Below, one piece after another: positions 8,868 to 17,515 of a stretch of DNA of 64,000 nt. Each line of letters starts with the position of its first letter. The stretch's first letter is position 1. Under the pieces are notes generated by a model. That model ran no database searches. It was not told the origin of the DNA and saw only the letters and a list, made by a program, of their open reading frames with translations. The DNA comes from Bacillota bacterium (GTDB taxonomy: Bacteria > Bacillota > Clostridia > DSM-8532): contig JAEZLR010000042.1 of NCBI GenBank assembly GCA_023415205.1, positions 1 to 64,000 of the forward strand, given 5' to 3'. The position numbers and the translations under genes were made by a program.

Positions 8868-9929
8868 GTGGACACAGGGATACAGAGAAGAAAAACCCGT
8901 AAAGTACGAGTGGGCGATCTTTTTATTGGCGGGGACGCCCCTATTTCAATACAATCCATGACCAATACCAAGACCAGTGATGTGGCCGCTACCGTGGGCC
9001 AGATTCGCGCCCTAGAGGAGGCAGGCTGTGATATCGTCCGTGTTGCCGTTCCGGATAGGGAGGCGGCAGAGGCCCTTACTCAGATCAAGAAGAGTATCAG
9101 GCTTCCCCTTGTGGCCGACATTCACTTTGATTACAGGCTGGCCTTGCAGGCAATGGATAGCGGGGTTGACAAAATCCGCATCAATCCGGGAAACATAGGC
9201 TCAAGAGATAAAGTGAAAGAAGTTGTTGATAAGGCCAAGGCGAAGGGCATTGCCTTGCGCATTGGCGTAAACAGTGGTTCGTTGGAAAAGGAACTGTTGA
9301 ATAAGTACGGCCATGTTACCGCTGAAGCCCTGGTGGAAAGCGTCCTTGGCCATGTAAGCCTTTTAGAGGAGTTCAATTTCTATGATACGGTTCTTTCCAT
9401 CAAAGCCTCGGATGTGGCAATGGCCCTGGACGCCCACCGACTTTTGGCTGAAAGAACCGACTACCCACTTCACATAGGGATCACTGAAGCGGGAACCCTT
9501 TACAGAGGAACCATCAAATCGGCGGTGGGCATCGGAGCCATGCTCCTTTCAGGCATTGGCGATACCGTGCGCGTGTCCCTCACGGGAGATCCTGTTGAGG
9601 AGGTCAAGGCGGCCAAGGAAATCCTTCGAGCCTGCGGGCTGTATAGCAAAGGGGTGGTTTTTGTCTCCTGCCCCACCTGCGGAAGGACACAGATTGACCT
9701 CATCGGTGTTGCCCATAAGATAGAAAAAGCCCTGGAACATTGTGATAAGCCCCTTAAGGTGGCTGTCATGGGGTGCGTGGTCAATGGGCCCGGAGAGGCA
9801 CGTGAAGCCGATATTGGCATTGCTGGAGGCAAGGACTCGGCCGTCATCTTCAAAAAGGGTGAGATCCTTCGCAAGGTCAAGGAATCAGAAATAGTTGACG
9901 CACTTTTAGAGGAAATCAAAGGGATGTAA
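8868..9929 (+). CDS. ispG: 4-hydroxy-3-methylbut-2-en-1-yl diphosphate synthase
   Basis: This iron-sulfur enzyme converts MEcPP to HMBPP in the MEP pathway using reduced flavodoxin or ferredoxin. The 353-residue protein has the N-terminal TIM-barrel segments PISIQSMTNTKT and DKIRINPGNIG, and the C-terminal 4Fe-4S ligands in SCPTCGRTQ (about residues 266-274) and VMGCVVNGPGEA. The start is GTG at 8868, preceded by GATGAGG. The last 14 bases overlap the end of the convergent asparagine-synthetase-like gene. No terminator lies between them. Confidence 0.95.
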   Translation: MDTGIQRRKTRKVRVGDLFIGGDAPISIQSMTNTKTSDVAATVGQIRALEEAGCDIVRVAVPDREAAEALTQIKKSIRLPLVADIHFDYRLALQAMDSGVDKIRINPGNIGSRDKVKEVVDKAKAKGIALRIGVNSGSLEKELLNKYGHVTAEALVESVLGHVSLLEEFNFYDTVLSIKASDVAMALDAHRLLAERTDYPLHIGITEAGTLYRGTIKSAVGIGAMLLSGIGDTVRVSLTGDPVEEVKAAKEILRACGLYSKGVVFVSCPTCGRTQIDLIGVAHKIEKALEHCDKPLKVAVMGCVVNGPGEAREADIGIAGGKDSAVIFKKGEILRKVKESEIVDALLEEIKGM

Positions 9930-11736
9930 TCCCGTTCAGCCGCATAAAGTGATCAAGCTGTATCATCCAGCCAAAGAGCTGGGAACGTGAGGAATAGTGC
10001 TTGCTCATATCCTGCTGCTTCATCATGCTTTCCAGGGTTCTCACATTCAGCAGGTTCTTAACGGGAGAACCGGGATCAAGAACCGTTTCACTGAGTATAC
10101 TCTTGATTTTAGCCTCATATTCAGGGTCCTGAGATCTTGGAAAGGGGCTTTTTTTGCGTTCCAGAATATCCGAGGGGAGATAGCCCCGCATGGCTTCTCT
10201 CAACAGGCCTCTGTCCATATTATTCAGCCGCTTGATCTCCTGGGGGATATTCCAGAAATACTCCACCAGCCTTACATCGCAGAAGGGTACCCTAGTTTCA
10301 AGACCAAAGGCCATGCTCATCCGATCAAGGCGCTCCAAAAGGCAGGGGAGGTTCCAGTAGAGACTGAACCATTCGGCCTCCGTCTCCTTTTTCAGACGGT
10401 GGGTGTCACCGGTGAATTTGAGGTAATCGGCCAAAGCTTCCGCATAGCATTTCTCAATAAACTCATAGGGCTTAATCAGGTCAATAATATCGGTTTTGAA
10501 AACCGATATTTTTTCAGCCACGTTGGAGGCCCAGGGAAGCCTTTTTTTACCCGATGCAAAATACTCGGAGGAGCGGATATTGGCTCCAAAAACCTCGTCG
10601 GAGCAGTCACCCGTAAGCACAATGCCAAAATCCTTGCGTATTTCACGACACAAGAGCAGAAGGGAGCTGTCGTATTCGGGCATGCCCGGAATACCCCGGG
10701 CTTCTGTGGCATCTAAAAGGGCATCCACAAGATCCCCTGAGGAAAGGATGATATAGTGGTGGCGTGTACCGGTTCTTCGACACACCCAGCGTACCCAGGG
10801 GGTGTCGCTGTCCCCGCTTAAGGTTCTTTGTCGAACATAGCGGTTATTTTTTTCAAAGTCCACCGACCAGGTATTATAGATACTGCTGTGCAAGTCCTGG
10901 GGATAATCAGCAACAATCGCGGTCATCAGGCTGGAATAGAGCCCTCCCGACAAAAGACCGCACAGGGGGACAGGGGACTTCATTTGGCGCTTTACCGAAT
11001 GAATAACCAGCTCTCTTACAGTCTCCAGGGTTTTGGAAAGATCGTCCTCGTGCTCCTGTTTCTCAATTTTCCAGTAGCGGAAGCTTTTGAGTCCTTCCTC
11101 AGAATAGCGAACATAATGCCCGGGCCTGACTTGGTGGACTCCCTTGATAACACTACTTCCGGGAGTATGGCGGGGGCTCAGGCAGATCAGCTCAGAAAGC
11201 CCTTCAAGATCCATGCTTGTCTCAAATAGAGGGTGGGATGTGATCCCCTGTATTTCAGAAGCAAACAAGAGGGTTCTGCCCTTGAGGGCGTAAAATAGCG
11301 GCTTCACTCCAAGGTGATCTCGAGCGAGGATCAAGGTGCGATCCTCCACACTCCAGAGAGCAAAGGCAAAAACGCCATTGAGCTTATTGAGGAAGTTGTC
11401 CTTCCACAAGGTATAGGCATAGATAAAGATCTCGGAGGTGGATGCACATTTGCAGCCCTTGGACTCCAGCTCGGAAAGAAGCTCCTCCTCGTTATAGAGA
11501 ACGCCGTCCAAGGTCAGGACATAGGTTTTCCCCTCCACGGCAAGCTCTGTCACCGTAGGCCCGCCATGCTGGGGGCTGGTCCATCCAACACGTTTTAACA
11601 AAACACTTCTAGGGGAAAGAAAATGTCCGGCACCGTTTGGCCCCCTTGAGCGGATGGCGTCGGACATGGCACATATATTAACGCTTTGCAGCAGAAGGTC
11701 CTCTAAGGGATTGACCATACCGGCTATTCCGGACAT
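9916..11736 (-). CDS. Divergent asparagine synthetase B-like protein with altered active sites
   Basis: The 606-residue protein has the two AsnB domains: an N-terminal Ntn glutaminase (residues 1 to about 210) and a C-terminal synthetase domain. Key residues differ from the family. The nucleophilic Cys after the initiator Met is Ser (MSGIAGMVNP), the usual RRL segment is KRVGW, and the ATP-pyrophosphatase loop SGGLDSS is SGGLYSS (about residue 265). The second ATP segment is TGDCSDEVFG. Glutamine hydrolysis is therefore probably lost and ATP chemistry may be changed. It could be ammonia-dependent or act in surface-molecule modification. The ATG at 11736 is chosen because the conserved GIAG motif follows it directly; upstream in-frame codons add unconserved sequence. 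Confidence 0.8.
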   Translation of the reverse strand: MSGIAGMVNPLEDLLLQSVNICAMSDAIRSRGPNGAGHFLSPRSVLLKRVGWTSPQHGGPTVTELAVEGKTYVLTLDGVLYNEEELLSELESKGCKCASTSEIFIYAYTLWKDNFLNKLNGVFAFALWSVEDRTLILARDHLGVKPLFYALKGRTLLFASEIQGITSHPLFETSMDLEGLSELICLSPRHTPGSSVIKGVHQVRPGHYVRYSEEGLKSFRYWKIEKQEHEDDLSKTLETVRELVIHSVKRQMKSPVPLCGLLSGGLYSSLMTAIVADYPQDLHSSIYNTWSVDFEKNNRYVRQRTLSGDSDTPWVRWVCRRTGTRHHYIILSSGDLVDALLDATEARGIPGMPEYDSSLLLLCREIRKDFGIVLTGDCSDEVFGANIRSSEYFASGKKRLPWASNVAEKISVFKTDIIDLIKPYEFIEKCYAEALADYLKFTGDTHRLKKETEAEWFSLYWNLPCLLERLDRMSMAFGLETRVPFCDVRLVEYFWNIPQEIKRLNNMDRGLLREAMRGYLPSDILERKKSPFPRSQDPEYEAKIKSILSETVLDPGSPVKNLLNVRTLESMMKQQDMSKHYSSRSQLFGWMIQLDHFMRLNGITSL

Positions 11737-12054
11737 ATGAAACACTCCAATTGATGAATACACTGATATTCTATTCAAAGGGCTGATGGGGTGTTACGGG
11801 AAATCTGAATGCCACAAAACCTTTGTATAAAAGGATTGCGGAAAACACGACATCTTTTTTTCGGGCTATAACTTGATTTGACAGAAAAAACCGTTGGCAG
11901 CTTTTATAATGGGCATATGCCAAAGGGCATGAGAAGCCATTTTATAGACTTAGACCCTCCCATTGGATTTTTAATGCATCAGGCTAACATAAAAACGAGG
12001 TTTCTTCCATATATGTTTAATTGGAACTTTAAAAAGGCGAGGGGAGACTTCAAA
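11737..12054. other. Divergent intergenic region between asnB-like gene and spoIIGA
   Basis: About 318 bases without a gene. It holds the spoIIG promoter at 11878-11910 and a long spoIIGA leader of roughly 140 bases. A CACGACA at about 11846-11852 partly resembles a reverse Spo0A box (TTCGACA). I see no clear minus-strand promoter for the asnB-like gene. Confidence 0.5.
11878..11910 (+). promoter_or_regulatory. spoIIG promoter with extended 21 bp spacer
   Basis: Perfect TTGACA (11878-11883) and perfect TATAAT (11905-11910) are separated by 21 bases, not the usual 17. The Bacillus subtilis spoIIG promoter is known for a 22 bp spacer that makes it depend on phosphorylated Spo0A. The same architecture here suggests Spo0A-controlled expression of spoIIGA-sigE by the housekeeping sigma factor. 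Confidence 0.7.
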
Positions 12055-12957
12055 TTGGTTATATATGCAGATCTTTTGTTCTTTGAAAACCTGCTTGCCA
12101 ACTGCTTTATTCTTAAGCTGGCCAGTCTGCTCTCGGGTTGCAGCCTTAAAGTCTTTAAAACTGTACTTGCAGCCTCCTTAGGAGCATTGTATGCCGTTTT
12201 TGCAGTAGCCCTGCCCCATTCTGCAATGCTCACCTCACCCCTGACCAAAATTGCCTGTTCCGCTCTGATGGCCCTGATAGCCTTTAAAGCCAGAAGCACA
12301 CCGGAATTTCTCAGGCGATGGGGAATGATGCTTCTGGCGGCCTTTGTACTGGCAGGATGTACCTATGCCCTCTCAAGTGTTATGGAAGGTGGGGTCATCG
12401 CGTACGGCGGCTTGATGTACATAAGTCCTCAAGGGACGCTAAAGGCCTTCTTGTTCTCTTCTGGTTTATGTATTGTACTGGTTCGGCCCATAGGAAGAAT
12501 TCTGTCGGGAAAGGCACTTCGGGAAGGCTCCATTGTACCGGTGCATTTAAGAATAGGTGAAAAATCGGTCAGATTCAATGCCCTCATTGATACCGGAAAC
12601 TCATTGATTGATCCCTTGACGGGGTATCCGGTCATGGTGGTGGAAGCTGAATCAGTCAAAGAAGTTCTCCCCCCCGAGGTCTATTCGTCGGTTATATCCA
12701 ACAATATAGGCCTCTACACCCAGATGGGGGGGAAGGAGGATCTTGGGTGGCTCAAGCGTGTCCATTTAATACCCTTTAAATCTATTGGGCGTGAAAATGG
12801 CATGTTAACAGGCTTTCGCCCTGATCAACTCCATGTTGTCAAGGAGGGGGCTTTTAAGGAAATCAATGATGTGGTTGTTGGCATTTGTGGGATCAAACTG
12901 TCCAACAGCTCCAAATATTCAGCATTACTTGGACCTGCCATGCTAACAAAAATCTAG
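12055..12957 (+). CDS. spoIIGA: Sporulation sigma-E processing protease SpoIIGA
   Basis: SpoIIGA sits in the forespore septum membrane and cleaves pro-sigma-E in the mother cell after activation by SpoIIR. The 300-residue protein has five or so N-terminal hydrophobic segments (residues 1 to about 150) and a C-terminal aspartic-protease-like domain with ALIDTGNSLIDP containing the catalytic Asp. I chose the TTG at 12055: it has GGGGAG 8 bases upstream and gives VIYADLLFF at the start, as in relatives. ATG 12013 is an alternative that adds 14 residues. sigE follows 70 bases downstream. Confidence 0.9.
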   Translation: MVIYADLLFFENLLANCFILKLASLLSGCSLKVFKTVLAASLGALYAVFAVALPHSAMLTSPLTKIACSALMALIAFKARSTPEFLRRWGMMLLAAFVLAGCTYALSSVMEGGVIAYGGLMYISPQGTLKAFLFSSGLCIVLVRPIGRILSGKALREGSIVPVHLRIGEKSVRFNALIDTGNSLIDPLTGYPVMVVEAESVKEVLPPEVYSSVISNNIGLYTQMGGKEDLGWLKRVHLIPFKSIGRENGMLTGFRPDQLHVVKEGAFKEINDVVVGICGIKLSNSSKYSALLGPAMLTKI

Positions 12958-13027
12958 CTTCATGGCTTGACCGGCTTAAGCAGGAGATCATTGCCTGCAT
13001 TAAGCCAATGGGGAAGGAGAAGGTATC

Positions 13028-13738
13028 ATGTTTGAAAAGGTTTTTGGTTTCATCATCAACCTGGTTAAAAGCCCTGGTACAGGGCCCAATGAAATCTTTT
13101 ATATTGGAGGAAACGACATTCTTCCTCCGCCGTTACAGGCCGAAGAGGAAGCAATCCTCTTGGATAACCTGGAGAGTGGTGACCTGGCCGTCAAGCGGAT
13201 ACTCATTGAAAGAAACCTCAGGCTGGTTGTTTATATCGCCCGCAAGTTTGAAAACACGGGGGTAGATATTGAGGATTTAACCTCCATTGGCACCATTGGG
13301 CTTATCAAGGCCATTAACACCTATAATCCGGGGAGGAATATTAAGCTGGCCACCTATGCCTCTCGTTGCATCGAAAATGAAATTCTCATGTATCTGAGAA
13401 AAAACAGCCGGGCCAGGAGCGAGGTGTCCTTTGAAGAACCCCTCAATGTGGATTGGGACGGCAATGAGCTGTTGCTTTCCGATATTCTGGGTACTGACAG
13501 CGACATCATTCAGAGGAATCTTGAGGAGGAGACCGACAAGAAGCTGCTGGTCAGTGCCATGAATAAGCTGAGCGGCCGTGAAAAGCGCATCATGGAGCTT
13601 CGCTTTGGGCTTAACAATCACCTGGAAAAGACCCAGAAGGAAGTGGCCGATATGCTGGGAATTTCCCAGTCCTACATATCGCGACTGGAAAAGCGTATTC
13701 TAGGTCGTTTGAAAAGGGAAATCTGCAGAATGCTGTAA
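13028..13738 (+). CDS. sigE: RNA polymerase sporulation sigma factor sigma-E (pro-form)
   Basis: This is the first mother-cell-specific sigma factor of sporulation. The 236 residues begin with an amphipathic pro-sequence (about residues 1-25) before IFYIGGNDILPPPL, which SpoIIGA removes. The core regions are very close to B. subtilis SigE: NLRLVVYIARKFENTG, SIGTIGLIKAINT and KLATYASRCIENEILMYLR (region 2), NVDWDGNELLLSDILGTD (region 3), and the region 4 helix-turn-helix near GISQSYISRLEKRI. It is co-transcribed with spoIIGA. sigG, normally next, is almost 9 kb away. Confidence 0.97.
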   Translation: MFEKVFGFIINLVKSPGTGPNEIFYIGGNDILPPPLQAEEEAILLDNLESGDLAVKRILIERNLRLVVYIARKFENTGVDIEDLTSIGTIGLIKAINTYNPGRNIKLATYASRCIENEILMYLRKNSRARSEVSFEEPLNVDWDGNELLLSDILGTDSDIIQRNLEEETDKKLLVSAMNKLSGREKRIMELRFGLNNHLEKTQKEVADMLGISQSYISRLEKRILGRLKREICRML

Positions 13739-13770
13739 AATGAATAAAGCCTATAAAGCTCTTTGCTTAG

Positions 13771-13804
13771 AAAGCTCCACAGTCACGGATTGGGAGCTTT
13801 TTTC
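13771..13804 (+). terminator. Rho-independent terminator after sigE
   Basis: Stem AAAGCTCC / GGGAGCTTT followed by a T run at 13798-13803. It ends the spoIIGA-sigE transcript before the polysaccharide cluster. Confidence 0.85.
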
Positions 13805-13860
13805 TATGGCTTTTGCCATTTAAACTGCCATGGGAATGGGAATACTTACCCATGAATGTC

Positions 13861-13889
13861 TTGAAAACACCGGGGCTAAAGTTTATAAT
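13861..13889 (+). promoter_or_regulatory. Housekeeping promoter of the exopolysaccharide cluster
   Basis: TTGAAA (13861-13866), 17 bases, then TATAAT (13884-13889), about 45 bases upstream of the DUF4330 gene. No gap large enough for another obvious promoter occurs before the end of the five following forward genes. Confidence 0.7.
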
Positions 13890-13933
13890 AAACTAGATAT
13901 ACTCTGAACTTATGTTAAAAAGGAGCTTTACTC

Positions 13934-14428
13934 ATGATAATTGATGAAAAAGGAAAACTATTTGGGAAAATCAACCTGCTGGATCTTCTGATTGTGGTGA
14001 TCCTGATCGGTGTTGGTTTTGTGGTTGTCTATAAGATGAATAACTCAAATGTCATCAGCCCCTTTGTTCAGAAAGATAAAATTACTACAGTCTTCTTGCT
14101 GGAAGAGGTTATAGAAGGTATTGTTCCTAGCCTTACTGAAGGTGAGCCAGTAACAGACAGAGTCACAGGCGCTCTTATGGGATATGTCAAAAAAATTGAT
14201 ATCTATCCAAGTATGGTCTATGAAGCCAATTCAGAAGGTCAGATGGTAAGATCAGCCAAACCAGGATACAATGCATTAAGAATTACCGTTGAGGGTGAAG
14301 GGATCTATAGTGAGACCCGAGTTGTTTTTAACAACAATGACTACTTTATCAATAAATCCATGGAAATCAGGGTGGGTAATACGGCGTTATACCCCAGAAT
14401 TGAAAGCATAACCAAAGCTGAGGAGTAA
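13934..14428 (+). CDS. DUF4330 domain protein, single-pass membrane
   Basis: The 164-residue protein has a short cytoplasmic start, one membrane segment at about residues 16-36 (LDLLIVVILIGVGFVVVYKM), and an outside domain of mostly beta strands typical of DUF4330. The ATG follows AAAGGAG. It is the first gene of the polysaccharide cluster and ends 5 bases before the ligase gene. DUF4330 proteins commonly open such clusters in clostridia and their function is unknown. An accessory role in polymer assembly or export is an inference from position. Confidence 0.75.
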   Translation: MIIDEKGKLFGKINLLDLLIVVILIGVGFVVVYKMNNSNVISPFVQKDKITTVFLLEEVIEGIVPSLTEGEPVTDRVTGALMGYVKKIDIYPSMVYEANSEGQMVRSAKPGYNALRITVEGEGIYSETRVVFNNNDYFINKSMEIRVGNTALYPRIESITKAEE

Positions 14429-14433
14429 TCATT

Positions 14434-15984
14434 TTGTTTGAGACAAGCTTTTTTATCAATGTTTTTAATAGAATGGCTCTTTTTTTATCAGCAGTATTCA
14501 AAAACAGTCTGATGGGTCGTGCTTGGTACGCTCTGAAAAAAGGCGTTCAAAAGCTTGCAGGCGGAAGCCTTTTTGTCAAGCTGATGAAAGCGCCGCTGAG
14601 CAGGTTTTCCTTTAATGAAAACAGCCTGATCTACCGATGGGTGGATGGGCTGATCAATTTCTTACCTGAGCTACTGAAAAAGTTCTACAAGAGATACGAG
14701 GCTGTGTTTGAAACTAGCCGCTTGTTTAAGGTCATCCTGTTTTTTGCCCGAAACCTTTCGGTGTTGATCGCCCTTTTTATGGTGGCGGTATTTGTCATTC
14801 CTCACAAGATCTCATTCATAGAATGGAACAATATGTACTCGGCCTATGCGGTCATCCTGTTCTTTTTTCTCTTCCTCATTAAGGCCATGAAGGAAGGGGA
14901 CACCCGCATCCAGGTCAAGGCCATCAATGTATTCTTCTATATCTTTCTCATCATGGTTATTGTGGGGCAGGTGACCTCCTTTGATTTCAGCCTGAGCTTA
15001 CGCTTTCTGATTTTTTACTTCACCTGTTTTCTTCTGGTTATCATGATGGTCAGCTCCATCAAAACCAAGGAGGAGTTGTCCACTTTTATAGAGTTGGTAT
15101 TGGTGGGTGTGACCTTCTGCGCCCTCTATGGCCTGTACCAGAGTGTCAAGGGTGTTCCGGTCATAGCCTCTCAAATTGACTACACCCTTAACGAAGGAGC
15201 ACCTGGGAGAATTTATTCCTCCTTTGAAAACCCCAATAACTTTGCACAGATTCTTTCCATGATGATTCCCTTCTATGTGGGCATCATCTTCAGTGCCAAA
15301 GGAATCAAGAAAAAGATTATTTTTATCCTGGCGGCGCTGCCACCCCTGGCCTCTCTGCTATTGACCCTTTCGCGTTCCAGTTGGATCGGTCTGGCAGTAG
15401 CGGCCTTTGTGTTTCTGCTTCTTACCAATCGTAAAATCATTCCTGTCATCATTGTGGGAGGGCTTCTGGCACTACCCTTGATGCCCAGCTATATCCTGAC
15501 GCGTATTGCAACCATTTTCAATCCTAAGGATACCTCCACCAGCTACCGTTTTGATATCTTTAAGACCATGTGGCCGGTGATTAAGGATTACAATCTTACC
15601 GGGATAGGTCTGGGAAATGACGTGGTCAGCCAGATTACGAATAATTATTCCATTTATACCACCAAGGTGCCCATTCATTGCCATAACCTCTATCTGCAGA
15701 TTTGGGCCGAAATGGGCCTTGTGGCTTTATCCTCCTTCGTTTTGTTTATCGGCTCGACGATAAAATCCTGCATCGGAAAAATTAACAAACTGGGTGAGGA
15801 CCTTCAAATGAAATACTTTCTGGCGGCCGGTATTGCCTCCCTCTCCGGGGTGCTTGTTACCGCCCTTGCCGAATATATCTGGTTCTATCCCAGAGTGATG
15901 CTGGTTTTCTGGATGGTTGTGGGTTTACTGATCATTGGTCTTAATATCGCCAAGGACACCCGTCAAGGGGAGGAAAAGAAGTGA
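14434..15984 (+). CDS. O-antigen ligase / polysaccharide polymerase family membrane protein
   Basis: The 516-residue polytopic membrane protein has about twelve hydrophobic segments and a large outer loop. GRIYSSFENPNNFAQILSMM and the segment around HCHNLYLQIWAEMG are typical of the O-antigen ligase/Wzy family, which joins undecaprenyl-linked repeat units. About 100 residues before the first membrane segments are polar and not recognised. The start is TTG at 14434 with GAGGAG upstream. It overlaps the flippase gene by 4 bases. Confidence 0.82.
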   Translation: MFETSFFINVFNRMALFLSAVFKNSLMGRAWYALKKGVQKLAGGSLFVKLMKAPLSRFSFNENSLIYRWVDGLINFLPELLKKFYKRYEAVFETSRLFKVILFFARNLSVLIALFMVAVFVIPHKISFIEWNNMYSAYAVILFFFLFLIKAMKEGDTRIQVKAINVFFYIFLIMVIVGQVTSFDFSLSLRFLIFYFTCFLLVIMMVSSIKTKEELSTFIELVLVGVTFCALYGLYQSVKGVPVIASQIDYTLNEGAPGRIYSSFENPNNFAQILSMMIPFYVGIIFSAKGIKKKIIFILAALPPLASLLLTLSRSSWIGLAVAAFVFLLLTNRKIIPVIIVGGLLALPLMPSYILTRIATIFNPKDTSTSYRFDIFKTMWPVIKDYNLTGIGLGNDVVSQITNNYSIYTTKVPIHCHNLYLQIWAEMGLVALSSFVLFIGSTIKSCIGKINKLGEDLQMKYFLAAGIASLSGVLVTALAEYIWFYPRVMLVFWMVVGLLIIGLNIAKDTRQGEEKK

Positions 15985-17492
15985 GAACCAAAACATCACT
16001 TTATAACACCGCCTGCGCCATGCTCCTCCAGGTGGTGAACCTGGTTGTCAACCTTATTCTACCAAGGGTTCTTATGGATGTTTATGGCTCAGCCGTCAAT
16101 GGTCTTGTGTCATCCATCCGACAGTTCATTGGTTATTTGAGTATTGTGGAAGCCGGCCTTGCCGGGGCGGCGGTTTATGCTTTGTATAAGCCCTTGGCTG
16201 AAAAGAACCAGGAAAAGGTCAATGGCATCCTCTCAGCTTCCAATCGCTTCTATAATATTTCCGGTTTTCTTTTTTCGGCGCTGGTGCTGGTGTCCACCTT
16301 TATTTACCCCCTGTTCATCTCAGAACAAGGTGTGGAGCCCATGACCATTGCTATGCTGGTGGTCATCATCGGCGCCTCAGGGGCTTTCGAGTTCTTTGCC
16401 ATAGGTAAATACAAGGTTCTCTTGACAGCGGATCAGCGTAGCTATGTGATTTCACTGATTAACGCCATAGCGATCACTTTAAATTCAGTGGTGATTCTTG
16501 TCATGGCCAAGCTTGCCTTTGATATAGTACTCGTACAGTTTGTGGCCATGCTGAGCTTCCTCCTCAGATCGTTATTCTATGGCCTCTACTGCCGTAAACG
16601 CTATACCACCATCAATTATAAGGTTGAACCTGATAACAAGGCTCTGGACAAGCGATGGGATTCTTTGGCTCTGCAAGTTCTGGGTGTGGTCACGGTAGGA
16701 ACCCCGGTGATAGTGACCACCTTCTTTTGTGGCCTGGCCGAGGCCAGTGTCTACACCATCTTTAATATGGTTTTCGCCAGTGTTCTGGCCCTTCTTTCCA
16801 CCTTTAACAACGGTTTGAGCGCTTCCTTTGGCGATCTCCTGGTCAGGAATGAAACCGGAGTTCTGCAGAAGGCTTACAAGCAGTATGAGTTCCTGTACTA
16901 TGCCTTGCTGGGTTGGGGTTACGCCTGTGCGGCTATACTTATTATGCCGTTTATCAGCATTTATACGGCAGGCATCACCGATGCAAACTATATCAGGCCA
17001 GAAATCGCCTGGTTGTTTGTGGCTGTGGGTCTTCTGTACAATGCCAAAACCCCCCAGGGCATGCTGGTGATTTCTGCGGGCCATTACAAGGAAACCAAGC
17101 TTCAAACCCTTTTTCAAGCGCTTTTAAATATTGTGGCCTCAGTGGTTCTGGCGCAGTTCTATGGCATGGTGGGAGTATTGATGGGCTCGGTTTTGTCCAA
17201 CCTGTACCGTGTGATTGATTTAATCATCTACATCCCTAAAAACGTGACCAAGCTCCCCATAAGGATGACTGTTATTCGGGTGCTCCGCATGTTAATTTTA
17301 TTTGGTCTGTCGGTGGCCCCGTTTGTTTTCTTTATCACCATTAATGTCACCAACTATTTGGGCTGGCTGGTCTGGGCTTTCCTATCGGGTATTTGGGCCT
17401 TTGTGGTTTTTGCCGCCGGCAATATCCTGTGTGAGCTCTCCACCACCAAGGAGATACTTGAAAGAATACGATGGATGATCAAAAAGGCATGA
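15981..17492 (+). CDS. Polysaccharide flippase (Wzx / MOP superfamily)
   Basis: The 503-residue protein has about fourteen hydrophobic segments without large loops. It begins with LVVNLILPRVLMDVYGSAVNGLVSS, characteristic of lipid-linked oligosaccharide flippases of the MOP superfamily. It would move undecaprenyl-linked repeat units across the membrane to the polymerase encoded just upstream. The GTG start lies in a 4-base overlap (GTGA) with the ligase gene, preceded by GGGGAGG. Confidence 0.85.
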   Translation: MRTKTSLYNTACAMLLQVVNLVVNLILPRVLMDVYGSAVNGLVSSIRQFIGYLSIVEAGLAGAAVYALYKPLAEKNQEKVNGILSASNRFYNISGFLFSALVLVSTFIYPLFISEQGVEPMTIAMLVVIIGASGAFEFFAIGKYKVLLTADQRSYVISLINAIAITLNSVVILVMAKLAFDIVLVQFVAMLSFLLRSLFYGLYCRKRYTTINYKVEPDNKALDKRWDSLALQVLGVVTVGTPVIVTTFFCGLAEASVYTIFNMVFASVLALLSTFNNGLSASFGDLLVRNETGVLQKAYKQYEFLYYALLGWGYACAAILIMPFISIYTAGITDANYIRPEIAWLFVAVGLLYNAKTPQGMLVISAGHYKETKLQTLFQALLNIVASVVLAQFYGMVGVLMGSVLSNLYRVIDLIIYIPKNVTKLPIRMTVIRVLRMLILFGLSVAPFVFFITINVTNYLGWLVWAFLSGIWAFVVFAAGNILCELSTTKEILERIRWMIKKA

Positions 17493-17515
17493 TTGTCCCC
17501 AAGGGAGGATCCTTT

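Noticed and set aside
11878..12054. Longer N terminus of SpoIIGA starting at TTG 11878
   Set aside because: The first codons are the promoter hexamers, the extra residues are unlike the family start, and a good ribosome site precedes TTG 12055.
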